Of a stretch of 64,000 nucleotides of DNA, positions 16,615-26,896 are shown piece after piece. A program made the position numbers and the translations under genes. Source of the DNA: an uncultured Paraglaciecola sp. (lineage in GTDB: Bacteria > Pseudomonadota > Gammaproteobacteria > Enterobacterales > Alteromonadaceae). A model generated the notes under the pieces. It worked only from the letters and a program-made list of their open reading frames with translations, ran no database searches and had not been told where the DNA came from. Where the stretch lies: contig CANMKA010000013.1 of NCBI GenBank assembly GCA_947498355.1, positions 34,786-98,785 on the forward strand, in the 5' to 3' direction. How positions within the stretch are numbered: the stretch's first letter is position 1; each line of letters opens with the position of its first letter.

Positions 16615-18366
16615 TTACGGCATCGCCAAAGGCCCTACTTTTGTGCCTGTCGTTGCTGAGTTTTGAATATCTAAATCGATTACTGTACCTTCTGCAAGAT
16701 CGTCAAAGGACTGCGTGTAGATTTGGTTAGTACCGGCTACGTCAGAATAAATAACATAATCGTCGACGTTGACAGGACCTGAGTCTGCTCCAGTAGAAAC
16801 CTGCATATGTCTCATACCAATATCAACTATAAACGCTGCAATACTCAGAGACTCAAAAAATTCGCCAGAAATTTGTCCACCGGGAGACGTAATAGGTTCA
16901 CCATCAATAGACAAAGATATAACTGTCTTTCCACCATTTTTGGTTTCTGGAGTCGCATCCCATGTAAAGGCTATGTCAAACCATTCGCCCGGTGTATGTG
17001 TTTGGTCTAAAGTAAAGTTTGCTCTGCTACCCGCTCCATCAATTAACATTAGCCTACCGTCACTTTTCAGGGTTAATGCAGCCAATGTACGTTTATTATC
17101 GGCATTAAAGTTGCGCCCGAAGAATATAACTTGTGCATCTTTAGTACCTGAAGCTGCATAATTAACCTTTAGAGTCATTTTACCAGCGACCAAAGTTTGG
17201 TTGTCCGGCATATTAATTCTAAATATTGAATCCGAGCTTGTTCCGCCTATTTCGGCCGTTAAGTTACCGCCAACTAAGGGCTCAATTATGATTGGAATAA
17301 CTGCATTAGTGCCATCTACGGAAGATACAGTGAACTCATCCATTAATACATCTGGTACAGTCACGCCGTCGCCTCTATGGTCTATAATCGCTGGTAATTC
17401 ACCATTTAGGGTGTATGTCCAATCCCCATTTTCAGCAATTGAATAGGTCCCGTAAGTAGAGGTCATATTCTCTATCACTTCAAATCGCTCTTGATCAAAG
17501 TTAGGATCGGTAATGGTTAGGGTACCTTGTGCATCTGGGGCATTAATATTGACAAACACCTCAGGGTTTAGCACTGGATCTTCACCCTCAGCCGGTTCCT
17601 CATCTGCGGCACCTGGAATACTGTCAATATCAGCAGGCACTAATTCTGAGCCTGTAATAGTGATGGTAACTGGCCCTTGTGTGCCATCGAGAGAGGTAAG
17701 TAAGAACGTATCTTCTAATGTTGGCGGGGTATCGACTTCGCCAACATAGTTCAACGCAATAGCATCTGGTTGAGTTTCATCTAAATCATATTCCCAAACA
17801 CCAGTATCTGTATCAAAGGTAACTGTACCGAACGTAGCGACGACCACTTGATCTGGCTCAAACCCTACTTCAGCAGGGTTTGGATCGGTAACGGTTACGG
17901 TACCACTAACTGTGCCTGTATCGAACAGCACTGAGGCGCTTGTTTGACGGCCAAATGTTGCTGGTACATCGATTCCATCGATTGTTACAGCAATAGAATC
18001 GGTTGAACCATCAACTGTGGTGAACATAAATGGTACTTCAACCAAGCTTGGCAAGTCAGAGCTAACCAATGCTTGCACTGCAGCATTTTGTTGATCCAAA
18101 GTATATGTCCACTCGCCAGCAGCATTGATAAAGAAACTACCATAGGTGCCAACTGTCGTTTCGGGGAAAATTAGGGACTCGCCACGATTGGGATCGTTGA
18201 CTACTATTCGGCCACTGGCATTAGGTATTTGGGCCTTAGTTGCAGTAGCGGTTCGTTCGCCAGAAATTTCGGGAGGTGCTTGCGTTGTTGTCGAATCATT
18301 GTCGTCACTACCTCCACAAGCAGACAAGGCTGCTAGGATGGATAGAGTTAGCAAGTGTTTTTTCAT
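16615..18366 (-). CDS. Lipoprotein with three VCBS-like repeats and a C-terminal lectin-like domain
   Basis: The start at 18366 has AAGGA seven bases upstream; the ATG at 18387 lies before it and is unlikely. The 583-residue product begins MKKHLLTLSILAALSACGG, a lipoprotein signal. Three repeats of about 100 residues follow, each with GTYGxF..., GxWxYxLD and a VDGT or LDGT motif, typical of VCBS/cadherin-like modules in marine surface proteins. The last 200 residues resemble a concanavalin/laminin-G fold (LTLKSDGRLMLIDGAG, TPGEWFDIAFTWDA, VNVDDYVIYSD). It is paralogous to the next gene and probably in an operon with the TonB-dependent receptor, which suggests a surface glycan-binding role. 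No catalytic motif is visible; a lyase activity in the C-terminal domain cannot be excluded. Confidence 0.8.
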   Translation of the reverse strand: MKKHLLTLSILAALSACGGSDDNDSTTTQAPPEISGERTATATKAQIPNASGRIVVNDPNRGESLIFPETTVGTYGSFFINAAGEWTYTLDQQNAAVQALVSSDLPSLVEVPFMFTTVDGSTDSIAVTIDGIDVPATFGRQTSASVLFDTGTVSGTVTVTDPNPAEVGFEPDQVVVATFGTVTFDTDTGVWEYDLDETQPDAIALNYVGEVDTPPTLEDTFLLTSLDGTQGPVTITITGSELVPADIDSIPGAADEEPAEGEDPVLNPEVFVNINAPDAQGTLTITDPNFDQERFEVIENMTSTYGTYSIAENGDWTYTLNGELPAIIDHRGDGVTVPDVLMDEFTVSSVDGTNAVIPIIIEPLVGGNLTAEIGGTSSDSIFRINMPDNQTLVAGKMTLKVNYAASGTKDAQVIFFGRNFNADNKRTLAALTLKSDGRLMLIDGAGSRANFTLDQTHTPGEWFDIAFTWDATPETKNGGKTVISLSIDGEPITSPGGQISGEFFESLSIAAFIVDIGMRHMQVSTGADSGPVNVDDYVIYSDVAGTNQIYTQSFDDLAEGTVIDLDIQNSATTGTKVGPLAMP

Positions 18367-18453
18367 TATTTTTTCCTTATTGCGCATTCTTTGTCTGTAA
18401 CAGGCGACCTACAGGTCACCTGATTTATACTAAGAAACTTTGATGGCTTGAAT

Positions 18454-19974
18454 TTATAGATCGCGTACGACTGTGATGTTATCAGTGGTAACCAGTTCAT
18501 AGCGTTGCTCATCAGTCGCCGTTACTGCGTCGCCATCACTGCTATTTACAAAGCTGTCTTCAAACACTGGCGTGTCGAATCTAAGATCAGCATTAATGTC
18601 CGTATACAGCTTGATATCATCAATCAACATGGCACCTACACCGCCTGTTTCAGCGTTTCCTTGAATAAAGAAGCGAATTTCTTGCATACATCTAAATAAA
18701 CGAGCCGATCCGACAGTTTGGGCAACGATAGTATTATTCGGGCCTGATGGCACTGCGCCATGTGGAGAGGTCACGGCCACATCGTCAAGTGACAGAGTGA
18801 TAAAGGTTCTGCTCAGTGTACTGTTAAATTCCCACGTCATAACAAAATCAGCCCACTCTCCAGGAATAAACATTTGGTCGAATACAACTCGTTCAGTAAT
18901 AAACCGATTGTTTGCATCTCTTGCATAGTCAGCACTGCCGTTTGCATAAGACCCCCCTGGCGAAATTTGGGCCGACCACATTTCAAATGTTCCGTCTGGC
19001 TGAATAAAGAACTGGGCAAGACGTCTATTGTCACCGCCGCCGTTATTATTGCCGTTCCAAGGACCACAGGTCATACCGAATTTCGCTTCTGACATGAGAT
19101 CTTCAGTTGTTCTGGCTCTAAATGTGATGACCCCATCCGCTACATCGGAAGGTTGCAGGCCATCTTGTAAGAAGTTAATCGCAAAGACACTGGTTTGGTC
19201 TGTCTCGCTGGGTATATTTACCGCGAAATTTAACGGTGCCCCTGTGATATTTACAGTGAACTCAGCAGTCGTTCCATCAGCAGAGACCACAGTGAAGGTT
19301 TCTTGAGTTGAATCTTCTGGGGTGATCAGTGATTGTAAATCTGGATGTCTATTGTCTAATTCATACTCCCAGCGACCATCAGGACTTATCGTAAAGGTAC
19401 CAAATTGTGCCTCGCCAACTGGCTGAAATACCGACTCTTGAAAGTTTGCATCAAATACTAGGGCTTGACCAAAAGCCGATGTAGTAGAAAGAGAAACGTT
19501 GGCTACGAAAGCGCCTCTGAATTCAGCAGGGCTAGTGGCAGGTGTCCCATTTATAATAATGGTTAAGTTCTGTGTGGTGCCATCTAACGAGGTTATGGTG
19601 AGTACGTCAGTTAAGCTCGCCTCGGGGTTGCCTTGCAGCGCTGCAACCTCAGGATTGGTTTCGTCTAAATCGTAGGTCCATGCGCCATCATTCGACTCAT
19701 TCATAGTGAATGTCCCGTATACGGCCTCAGGTACTTGCGAGAAATCAATTTCAGCTTCACCAAAATTTACATCTGTCAGGCCTACTGTGCCCGAAGCGGA
19801 ACCATGACCAAAGGTTACGTTGACTTCGAACGTTTCACCCGTTACACCATCAAACGTGACGTTGGTTTGAAAGCTACTATTAAAAGTAGCAGGGACTTGC
19901 AGTGCTTCGCTATTGTCTAGGTCACACGCAGAAAAAGCCGCGACCATAGATAAAGCTAGAATTTGTTTTTTCAT
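18454..19974 (-). CDS. Lipoprotein with two VCBS-like repeats and a C-terminal lectin-like domain
   Basis: A 506-residue paralog of the protein encoded downstream. It starts MKKQILALSMVAAFSACDLD (lipoprotein signal; AGGATC ribosome-binding site), followed by two VCBS-like modules (AVYGTFTMNESNDGAWTYDLDE, AQFGTFTISPDGRWEYELDN) and a C-terminal domain of about 250 residues with FFIQPDGTFEMWSAQ, IPGEWADFVMTWEF, DDVAVTSPHG and MLIDDIKLYTD. The C-terminal domain carries the same landmarks as its neighbour but is longer. It lies 94 bp behind the TonB-dependent receptor on the same strand. I infer that it binds the receptor's glycan substrate at the cell surface; no enzyme motif is seen. Confidence 0.8.
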   Translation of the reverse strand: MKKQILALSMVAAFSACDLDNSEALQVPATFNSSFQTNVTFDGVTGETFEVNVTFGHGSASGTVGLTDVNFGEAEIDFSQVPEAVYGTFTMNESNDGAWTYDLDETNPEVAALQGNPEASLTDVLTITSLDGTTQNLTIIINGTPATSPAEFRGAFVANVSLSTTSAFGQALVFDANFQESVFQPVGEAQFGTFTISPDGRWEYELDNRHPDLQSLITPEDSTQETFTVVSADGTTAEFTVNITGAPLNFAVNIPSETDQTSVFAINFLQDGLQPSDVADGVITFRARTTEDLMSEAKFGMTCGPWNGNNNGGGDNRRLAQFFIQPDGTFEMWSAQISPGGSYANGSADYARDANNRFITERVVFDQMFIPGEWADFVMTWEFNSTLSRTFITLSLDDVAVTSPHGAVPSGPNNTIVAQTVGSARLFRCMQEIRFFIQGNAETGGVGAMLIDDIKLYTDINADLRFDTPVFEDSFVNSSDGDAVTATDEQRYELVTTDNITVVRDL

Positions 19975-20068
19975 TTTTTTGATCCTATAAAACTTTTATA
20001 CCTAACCAAGTTGTGCCTGCTAAAAATGTTATGTGCTAGCAGGCAGCGCTTGGTAACATCGCGGCCTA

Positions 20069-23000
20069 TTAGAAATTGTAACTTAGGCTAGCAGAATAAA
20101 TTCTACCCGCAAAACGCACACGACTAATGGCTTCTGGGTTTCCGCCTATGAACTCTTTTTCTTCACGATTATTTAAGTTGAAGGCTCTAACATTCGCCCG
20201 TAGTTTTTTCGTGATTCGATAAGAAATAGAAGCATCTAGGCGTCCACCAGAGGTCTGTGTTCTGTCTTCAGTCCCCAAGAAGTTTCCTAATCCAGTCGAT
20301 CTTAATAATTTTTCGTCTTGCCAGTTGTAAGCTAAACGCAAACTAAATCCATCATTTTCATAATAGCCAATGATGTTGGCGGTATGGGGTGAGATACGAG
20401 CAAGCGTTTGAGTTCCGTTGGTGTCTATTTCGACCTTGGTGAAATTAATTACACCACCAAAACCGTTCCATGGGTAAGGTAAAAAGTCTAAGTTTTGCTG
20501 AATGGCCAATTCATACCCCGTTAGTTCGAGAGGGATAGCGCTATTAAAGGTTTCGGTAATGCGAACGGTTCGGTTGGTAACTATGGTGCCGTCATCGTCC
20601 TCAAAATCACCAATTTCCTGACATAAACCATTTGGGGTTCCGTCGTTTATTAACTCAACTTCGCCAATATCAAAACGTTCGTTGTCGCCTACTGGGCATA
20701 TTCTTCGAGTCAATATGGTTCCGTCAATATCTTTCTTAAAGAATCCTATAGACAAAGCAGACCCTTCACGGTTGTACCAAGAAAGAGTGAAATCTAAATT
20801 GTTTGAGGTATACGGCAATACTTCAGCTTTGGCGTTTTCTAAAATCACCCTGTTGCCATTGTTTTCGAACCTGGGGCTTGGCGTTTGTGATAATAGGTTA
20901 GGGCGAACTAGGGCTTTAGAGAAGGCGCCACGCAACACTACATCATCTGTCAGCTCTAGAGATATATTGAATGAAGGTAAGGTGTGCTCGTAGTCTGTTT
21001 CGACTAACACAGCGATACCTTGACCATCTTGGTCGAAGCCTTGGCCGATAACGTCATTAGTGGTTTCAACATATCTCACACCGGCATTACCTGTATAGGC
21101 TATGTTACCCAGTTCCCCTTCAAAATCACCCATTGCATAAACTGCATTAATGGCTTGGTCGGCAAAAAAGTTATTACGGAACAATTCATTTAGGCCGAAC
21201 GTTGGCTCGTTAACCCGATTATCTAATTTGACCGGAAAGCCAGTTGGGTCAGCTATATCAAAGTCAGTGATTGGTTCCCCAGTGTTGGGATCTAGAGGAT
21301 TTAAGCCTTCTTGCACTAATTCTGCTAAGTTTCTTGAATCTAGAACTCGCCAGCCCTCACCTGAACGAATATGGCCGGCAAAATCGCCGTTGAAAAATTC
21401 TGCTTGGCCGTCTGAGGTAAGACCGTCTCTGAATAATACCTCTTCATTAATTTGTGACAGGTTAACTCCCCCTGCACCTACTCGACTATCAACAGCTTCA
21501 ACGGTTTCCCGTGAGTGGCGGGCACCAAATTTAACGCTTGTTAACTTAAATGCATCGGCACCGATGTCAACATAGCGCTGAAAATTGATTTCACCCGATT
21601 CAAACTCACGGTTAGGGCGATTCACCCTGCCATTGACGAAATACTGAACCCGTCTTCCTAAAAAGCTATTTAAAACGTCTGCACGAGCCTCCGCTTGAGC
21701 GGTTCTTGCCGCTAGTTCATCAGGTGTAAGCAAGTCGAGTTGTTCTTGAGTAAGCTCCGCTGGGGCATCTGGTAAAAAACCCTCAGGTAAATCATTAATG
21801 TCAATCGGGTTAAGCTGTGCGTCTAGGTCACTACTAAAAGAAGAAAGGGGTACACTCCTCCAACCATTTTCAAAGCGTCGAAACGAATTATCGCCGAGAT
21901 CGAATAAGCGTTCTCCGGTCTCTGGATCAGTTTGTTGAAAAAAACCATTCACGTCAGAATACACATAGTCGTCAAAACCGGTTATCGACGTAAAAGCGTT
22001 TTGTAAATCACCATTGCCGGTATTGATGACTGCCGTGACCCCTGTTGGGCCAAATCGCTGGTTATTTAACCCAGTGTCTAAATTTGTGGCTCTTTGATTA
22101 TTTCTACCTGTGGTGTGTCGAAGATCTAACCCTTGGTTAACGCCTTCGCTGTCGGCTGTTGATTTGCTGATTGTACCGTCAATAATCCAATCGCCAGCGG
22201 CATAATCGGCATACAAAAAGATACCTTTTGCCTCTTCTTTTGTAGAGGTTAGACGATTAGTTAGCTGTAGCGATGCATTCGTTAGTTCGGCATGTGGGAT
22301 GGCATATACTGGAATAAAGGCTAGATCTTCGCTATGAATGCTAGGGTCATAAGCTGGGTTTGGCTGTGACTCAAGGCGAATTGGCGCGCCAAGGGGGGTT
22401 ACGCGCTCAAGGTCAGTTTGAGGGTTTCGACCTTGTTCATCGCTTCTATCAGAACTATCAATATTGACCGATATCTCTTCTGAGTTACTTTCACCCAGAT
22501 TTCGGTTCGCATAGAGAAAGTTCACACCTAATTTTAAGGCGTCAGTCACTTGGTATTCGATATTACCTGTAGCTGAAATACGGTCGCCTCGAGCATTTTC
22601 TGTTACTTGCCCTGCTCTGCCTATCACATTAATGATAGAAAGGGGATCATTAATTCCGTTGGCAGCCTTGTATGCGTTTAAATCTTCGGCGCTTATGAAA
22701 GTAGAGTATACTGGTGCATTCTCATAGATTTTATTTAGTGGCGTGTAGCGAGTAAAGTTCGCGGTGTCACGCCGGAAGTTTTGCTCAGAACCAGCCACTT
22801 TAAATGCAACCGCTAACTTATCTTTGATTAGGTGTTTTGACCCTGACGCTGCAAAACTCTGGTTAAAGGTATCAGCCAGTTCTTCGTAGCGAGTACCAAT
22901 ATTAACTGAGTAGCGGCCATCTCTTTTACCTAGGGCTCGCTGTAGTTTTTTATCAATGATGCCGGCAATTCCGCCTTCTTGTAAATCTGCAGTAGGAGAC

Positions 23001-23506
23001 TTAACAACGGTTACACCATCAAATACACGGGCTTCAAATACACCAAAAGGATTAGCGCTGCCGACTACACCTTGGCTTCTACTAGGCGTTGAAAATGATT
23101 GGCCTTCAGCGGTGGTTTTGGCAAAACCACCGGGCAATCCGCGCAAGGTTATCTCAGAGTTTCGGCTTCCATCGTCTGTGTTTAGCTGAACACCAGGAAT
23201 CGCTTGTAGCGCTTCACCCAAGTCCAAGGCAGGTAGAGCATCTAAATCCTTAGCGGATATCGCATCGACAATAGACGAAGCAAATCGTTTAGTATTTAGC
23301 GCGTCCTCCAACGAGCTTCTTACTCCGCTTACTTCAATAACCTCGATTGAATTATCTTTTTCAGGCTCGCCATCAATTGAGGATTTAACTTCTTGTGCTA
23401 TTATTGATGGACTAAATAGAGCGAGTAGAAGACTGGCTGAGCCGCCAATCAAGGCGGCATTATGTGTGTGTTTTGCACGTCTGTATTTTTTTTTAGAGCT
23501 AATCAT
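20069..23506 (-). CDS. TonB-dependent outer membrane receptor, polysaccharide-utilisation type
   Basis: An 1145-residue receptor with a signal peptide ending at SPSIIAQE, a TonB-box-like IEVIEVSG stretch near residue 53, a plug domain (LEDALNTKRFASSIVDAISAKDL, LGEALQAIPGV, EITLRGLPGG, VTVVKSPTADLQEGGIAG) and a long beta-barrel ending in IYSASLSYNF with the terminal aromatic residue of outer membrane proteins. This subgroup, with SSIVDAISAEDIGK-like sequence, is common in Alteromonadales and takes up glycan oligomers using the energy of the inner membrane. It heads a minus-strand operon with two VCBS lipoproteins and is divergent from the uronate genes, so an uronate- or rhamnose-containing oligosaccharide is the likely cargo. 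The substrate itself is inferred from context. Confidence 0.95.
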   Translation of the reverse strand: MISSKKKYRRAKHTHNAALIGGSASLLLALFSPSIIAQEVKSSIDGEPEKDNSIEVIEVSGVRSSLEDALNTKRFASSIVDAISAKDLDALPALDLGEALQAIPGVQLNTDDGSRNSEITLRGLPGGFAKTTAEGQSFSTPSRSQGVVGSANPFGVFEARVFDGVTVVKSPTADLQEGGIAGIIDKKLQRALGKRDGRYSVNIGTRYEELADTFNQSFAASGSKHLIKDKLAVAFKVAGSEQNFRRDTANFTRYTPLNKIYENAPVYSTFISAEDLNAYKAANGINDPLSIINVIGRAGQVTENARGDRISATGNIEYQVTDALKLGVNFLYANRNLGESNSEEISVNIDSSDRSDEQGRNPQTDLERVTPLGAPIRLESQPNPAYDPSIHSEDLAFIPVYAIPHAELTNASLQLTNRLTSTKEEAKGIFLYADYAAGDWIIDGTISKSTADSEGVNQGLDLRHTTGRNNQRATNLDTGLNNQRFGPTGVTAVINTGNGDLQNAFTSITGFDDYVYSDVNGFFQQTDPETGERLFDLGDNSFRRFENGWRSVPLSSFSSDLDAQLNPIDINDLPEGFLPDAPAELTQEQLDLLTPDELAARTAQAEARADVLNSFLGRRVQYFVNGRVNRPNREFESGEINFQRYVDIGADAFKLTSVKFGARHSRETVEAVDSRVGAGGVNLSQINEEVLFRDGLTSDGQAEFFNGDFAGHIRSGEGWRVLDSRNLAELVQEGLNPLDPNTGEPITDFDIADPTGFPVKLDNRVNEPTFGLNELFRNNFFADQAINAVYAMGDFEGELGNIAYTGNAGVRYVETTNDVIGQGFDQDGQGIAVLVETDYEHTLPSFNISLELTDDVVLRGAFSKALVRPNLLSQTPSPRFENNGNRVILENAKAEVLPYTSNNLDFTLSWYNREGSALSIGFFKKDIDGTILTRRICPVGDNERFDIGEVELINDGTPNGLCQEIGDFEDDDGTIVTNRTVRITETFNSAIPLELTGYELAIQQNLDFLPYPWNGFGGVINFTKVEIDTNGTQTLARISPHTANIIGYYENDGFSLRLAYNWQDEKLLRSTGLGNFLGTEDRTQTSGGRLDASISYRITKKLRANVRAFNLNNREEKEFIGGNPEAISRVRFAGRIYSASLSYNF

Positions 23507-24650
23507 TTTTTATCCAACTTGGCGTTATTCTGGTTAAAATTTTGAATTTTATAAATATATTTATTTTTGGGTATTGTCTGACCCCAATTTATCAAGTAAG
23601 TATTAGTTTTAAAGTAATGTAAGCCTTATAAATATTCTTGGACCAATCCATTGATATTTGCCATAGAATAAGTCAAAAGCAATCAGATTGTTTATGTTCA
23701 CCCAATTACTTAAACAAAATTATAACAATTTGGCTTTTTTATCAACAAATTTGCTCAAAATTAGTCACAATCGGTCTTACTTTTTTTGAAGGCTTTCCAA
23801 AATTTTGTAGTGCTGATGGTTAGTATATTTATATTTAAATGTAGGGAGCTTGTTTAACGTCTGGATATCTAGTTTTTTGACGGCATTTTTAGAGATTTGG
23901 AAAATTAATAGGTATTCAAATAGGTAGGCGAGTCATTGCAGCAATTTGCTAGCCCTAGTCTATGTTTTGCAAGGTTGATCAGCTAAACCTGCCTGTATAG
24001 CTTGCTGTGCAAGTTCTCCCTCTGCTAGGTTAATAATTAATCTTGATTTTTGATAACAACTTTCATTTTTGTGGTTATTTTTTCTTAGTGTTGTCGTTAA
24101 ATTTCTCTTTAATAGACAGGCTTTCGGAAGCATAAATTGGCCTTGTGTTAAGAAAGAATCGCAGACTAAACCCTAATCATAAACTTTGAATTTGAATATT
24201 TGGTGTTTGCATTTGGTATAAATGGCAAAGAATTCAGTTAGCGAGTTAAATCGCTTTTTTCATTGCAGTAATCAAGTGGTGCTAAACCTTGAGATTGCCC
24301 CAATTTAATGTCTTCAGTAATGCTTCTTGACGGCATGTCTTATTCACACCTTAGTTGCCAGTCTTATTATTTTTGATTGCGTTGTCGATAATCGCTATAC
24401 TTTGCGAAATCGGCCTGACCAATTGATGGGCATTTCAGACTATAAAACTAAAAGATATTATGTGCATGAAAACTAAATAGTTTAGATCTATTTAGTTTTC
24501 ATGGTTAACTTTGGATTTATGATTATTTTTTAGCAAACTGGTTTGGTGTTATCCATAATTCAGGTTAGTTAAGTTTTACGAATATTCCTCTAGTTTTTGA
24601 ACCTAGGGTTATATTCCAGTCAATTCACAAATGTAAGGTATATCGCTGTT
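23507..24650. other. Long divergent intergenic region between receptor operon and uxuB
   Basis: About 1.1 kb without a convincing gene; the 61-residue ORF at 23638 has no protein-like features. The region is AT-rich and contains the perfect inverted repeat at 24465-24503. It must hold the promoters of both divergent operons. I could not identify a single convincing promoter by eye. Confidence 0.6.
24465..24503. promoter_or_regulatory. Perfect 15-bp inverted repeat upstream of uxuB
   Basis: CATGAAAACTAAATA and TATTTAGTTTTCATG are exact reverse complements separated by nine bases. No T run follows on either side, so it is not a standard terminator. It lies about 150 bp before the uxuB start, a position suited to an operator or to a structured leader. 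Confidence 0.5.
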
Positions 24651-26126
24651 ATGAGTCAGGTTTTATCGAAAGAATCGCTTTCTTCTATTAAAGGCGTCGC
24701 TAAGCCATTAGGTCAAGAGGCTAAGGTAGGCATTGCCCATATTGGTATTGGTGCGTTTCATCGCGCTCATCAGGCGGTTTATACCGACGACTTACTTAAT
24801 TTAGGCGATAAAAATTGGAAAATTTCGGCAATAAGCTTACGTTCGTCGAAAATCAAAGATGCTATGGCCCCCCAAGACTATTTGTATTCGGTAGTTGAGC
24901 GGGCTGGAAGCGAGAATCACACCCGTATTGTGGGTGCGATTGACCAAGTGTTAGTTGCGCCAAAAGAGCCTGAGGCGGTACTAGCATTGCTATCTAACGC
25001 TCAAACTAAAGTTGTAACTTTGACTGTGACTGAAAAGGGTTATTGCCGGGATAAGTCTGGGCTGCACTTGGACGAAGGGAATGACGCTGTTGCTCATGAT
25101 TTAACTGAATTTGCGAACTTGGGAGAGAAAGCGCCTAAATCAGTTCCTGGCTTGCTTGTAAAAGCTTGCGAAATTCGGAAAAGTACTAATAGTCCCTTAA
25201 CCATCATTAGTTGTGACAATTTACCCTCAAATGGGGCGGTTACGCGAACAATTGTTATGGAGTTTGCGGCAAAAGTGGATAAGGCTTTAGTTCAGTGGAT
25301 TGAGAGCAATGTCAGCTTTTGTAACTCTATGGTAGACCGAATTGTACCAGCGACCACAGACGCTGATTATACTGATATTCGGAATATTTTAGGGGTTGCT
25401 GACCAGAGTGTTGTATTCACCGAACCGTTTAAGCAATGGATAATCGAAGATAATTTTATAGCCGAACGTCCAGCGTGGGATAAGGTTGGGGCGATCTTTG
25501 TTAAAGACGTAGAGCCTTTTGAAGATATGAAACTTAGGCTGCTTAACGGCGCTCACTCTGCGTTGGCATATATTGGCTTTTTATTAGGATACGAATTTAT
25601 TCATGAAGCGGTAACTGACATAGATTGTGCGCATTTTGCTAAGTTATTACATCAAGATGTACTGCCAACGGTTAGCGCTGTGCCAGGCATTGATTTACCT
25701 GTATATGCGGATACTATTTTGGCGCGTTTTGCTAACCAAGGGGTGCCATATAAAACCACTCAGGTGGCCTGTGATGGTTCACAAAAGTTGCCTCAACGTT
25801 TGGCAGCGCCAGCATTGACCTTGCTTGAACAAGGACATGTGTCTAAACCCATTGCCTTTGTTTTGGCCGCTTGGTGTAAGTTTTTAGAAGGTAAAGACAG
25901 TCAAGGGAATTGCTTTAGTGTGACAGATCCTATGGCCGAACCATTGGTAGCCTTGGCGAATCAATACGCTCACGATAGCGAAATGCAAGTTAAACAGATT
26001 TTATCTGAATCTGGTGTCTGTGCGCCTCGTTTGTTAAAAAGTGAGGAGTTTGTTGGGCTGGTAATAACTTATGTTAATACCATCAATATGATAGGCGTTC
26101 GAGGGGCACTTAAACAAGTCTCGTAA
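24651..26126 (+). CDS. uxuB: Mannitol dehydrogenase family oxidoreductase, probable fructuronate reductase
   Basis: The start at 24651 (MSQVLSKESL) gives 491 residues, the usual family length; a TTG 18 codons upstream is less likely. The protein has the long-chain mannitol dehydrogenase fold: HIGIGAFHRAHQAVYTDDLL near residue 31 for the nucleotide-binding region, TVTEKGYC, SCDNLPSNG, and the catalytic segment MKLRLLNGAHSALAYIG in the C-terminal half. Fructuronate reductase (UxuB) converts D-fructuronate to D-mannonate with NADH. The neighbouring uxaC and FadR-type regulator favour this over mannitol or altronate dehydrogenase. UxuA, the next enzyme, is not in the window. Confidence 0.85.
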   Translation: MSQVLSKESLSSIKGVAKPLGQEAKVGIAHIGIGAFHRAHQAVYTDDLLNLGDKNWKISAISLRSSKIKDAMAPQDYLYSVVERAGSENHTRIVGAIDQVLVAPKEPEAVLALLSNAQTKVVTLTVTEKGYCRDKSGLHLDEGNDAVAHDLTEFANLGEKAPKSVPGLLVKACEIRKSTNSPLTIISCDNLPSNGAVTRTIVMEFAAKVDKALVQWIESNVSFCNSMVDRIVPATTDADYTDIRNILGVADQSVVFTEPFKQWIIEDNFIAERPAWDKVGAIFVKDVEPFEDMKLRLLNGAHSALAYIGFLLGYEFIHEAVTDIDCAHFAKLLHQDVLPTVSAVPGIDLPVYADTILARFANQGVPYKTTQVACDGSQKLPQRLAAPALTLLEQGHVSKPIAFVLAAWCKFLEGKDSQGNCFSVTDPMAEPLVALANQYAHDSEMQVKQILSESGVCAPRLLKSEEFVGLVITYVNTINMIGVRGALKQVS

Positions 26127-26200
26127 GTTTGTTAAATTTTGCAAGTAACGAGGGTAGGGTAGAGAACCAGCCATGTTAACGATTTTATGGAGTGGTTACT

Positions 26201-26896
26201 CTACTTGCCAGATTCAAAATAAATTGAAGCTGACTCTGTTACATTATCTATGTGTCGCTTCATGGCTGATTTAGCTTTTTCTGGTTCACCACTTTCTAAG
26301 GCGTTAACTATATCTGTATGGTCTTGGATCCTTGGATGAATACCATCTTCACGCAAACGCTCAGCAAAAGCTGAACTCAAATCAGACTGGCTTCTTAATT
26401 GCCATAACCAATCAACTACAGACGATATAGCACTGTTTTGACTGGCGCTGGCAATGATACTGTGGAATTTCCAATCGGCTTTTTCCGTGGCATCGGGTTG
26501 TTTCTCTTCTTCTTCCATTTCTAAGATAGCAATGCGTAAAGCCTGTATTTGCTCTGACGTAATATGTAAGGCGGCCATACCAGCGCCCTCTACCTCTAGG
26601 ATACTTCTGAGTTCTAAAATTTCGAACGGACCAATGCCTTTATCTTCTATGACTAATAAGGGTTTACGATCAGTAACATAGATCCCAGAGCCAGTTTTGA
26701 TTTGGACAATACCCGATAGTTCTAAGGCAATCATGGCTTCACGAATGGTGGGTCTACTAACATTTAACTTAGCTGCAAGTTCTCGCTCTGAGGGTAAGCG
26801 TTTACCCGGTGGGATTGAGCCCTCACTGATCAGGGAAGACAACTGTTCTGCAACCTTGACATAAAGCCTGTCTGTCTTAATTGCTTGTAATTCCAT
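26201..26896 (-). CDS. FadR-type GntR regulator, probable uronate-responsive (UxuR/ExuR-like)
   Basis: The start at 26896 has AGAGGAT five bases upstream; the longer version from 26974 lacks one. The 231-residue protein has an N-terminal winged helix (LYVKVAEQLSSLISEGSIPPGKRLPSERELAAKLNVSRPTIREAMIALE, here split at 20-residue limits: PPGKRLPSERELAAKLNVSR and PTIREAMIALELSGIVQI) and a C-terminal FCD ligand domain (ILELRSILEVEGAGMAA, FHSIIASASQNSAI, HTDIVNALESGEPEKAKSAM). Proteins of this group are repressors released by hexuronates or related acids. It is convergent with uxuB and divergent from the GH88 gene, so it probably controls the uronate genes. Confidence 0.88.
   Translation of the reverse strand: MELQAIKTDRLYVKVAEQLSSLISEGSIPPGKRLPSERELAAKLNVSRPTIREAMIALELSGIVQIKTGSGIYVTDRKPLLVIEDKGIGPFEILELRSILEVEGAGMAALHITSEQIQALRIAILEMEEEEKQPDATEKADWKFHSIIASASQNSAISSVVDWLWQLRSQSDLSSAFAERLREDGIHPRIQDHTDIVNALESGEPEKAKSAMKRHIDNVTESASIYFESGK

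Noticed and set aside
23638..23823. Small gene in the receptor-uxuB gap
   Set aside because: No ribosome-binding site, AT-driven composition and no protein-like features.
24465..24503. Insertion-sequence terminal repeats
   Set aside because: The arms are only nine bases apart, with no transposase between them.
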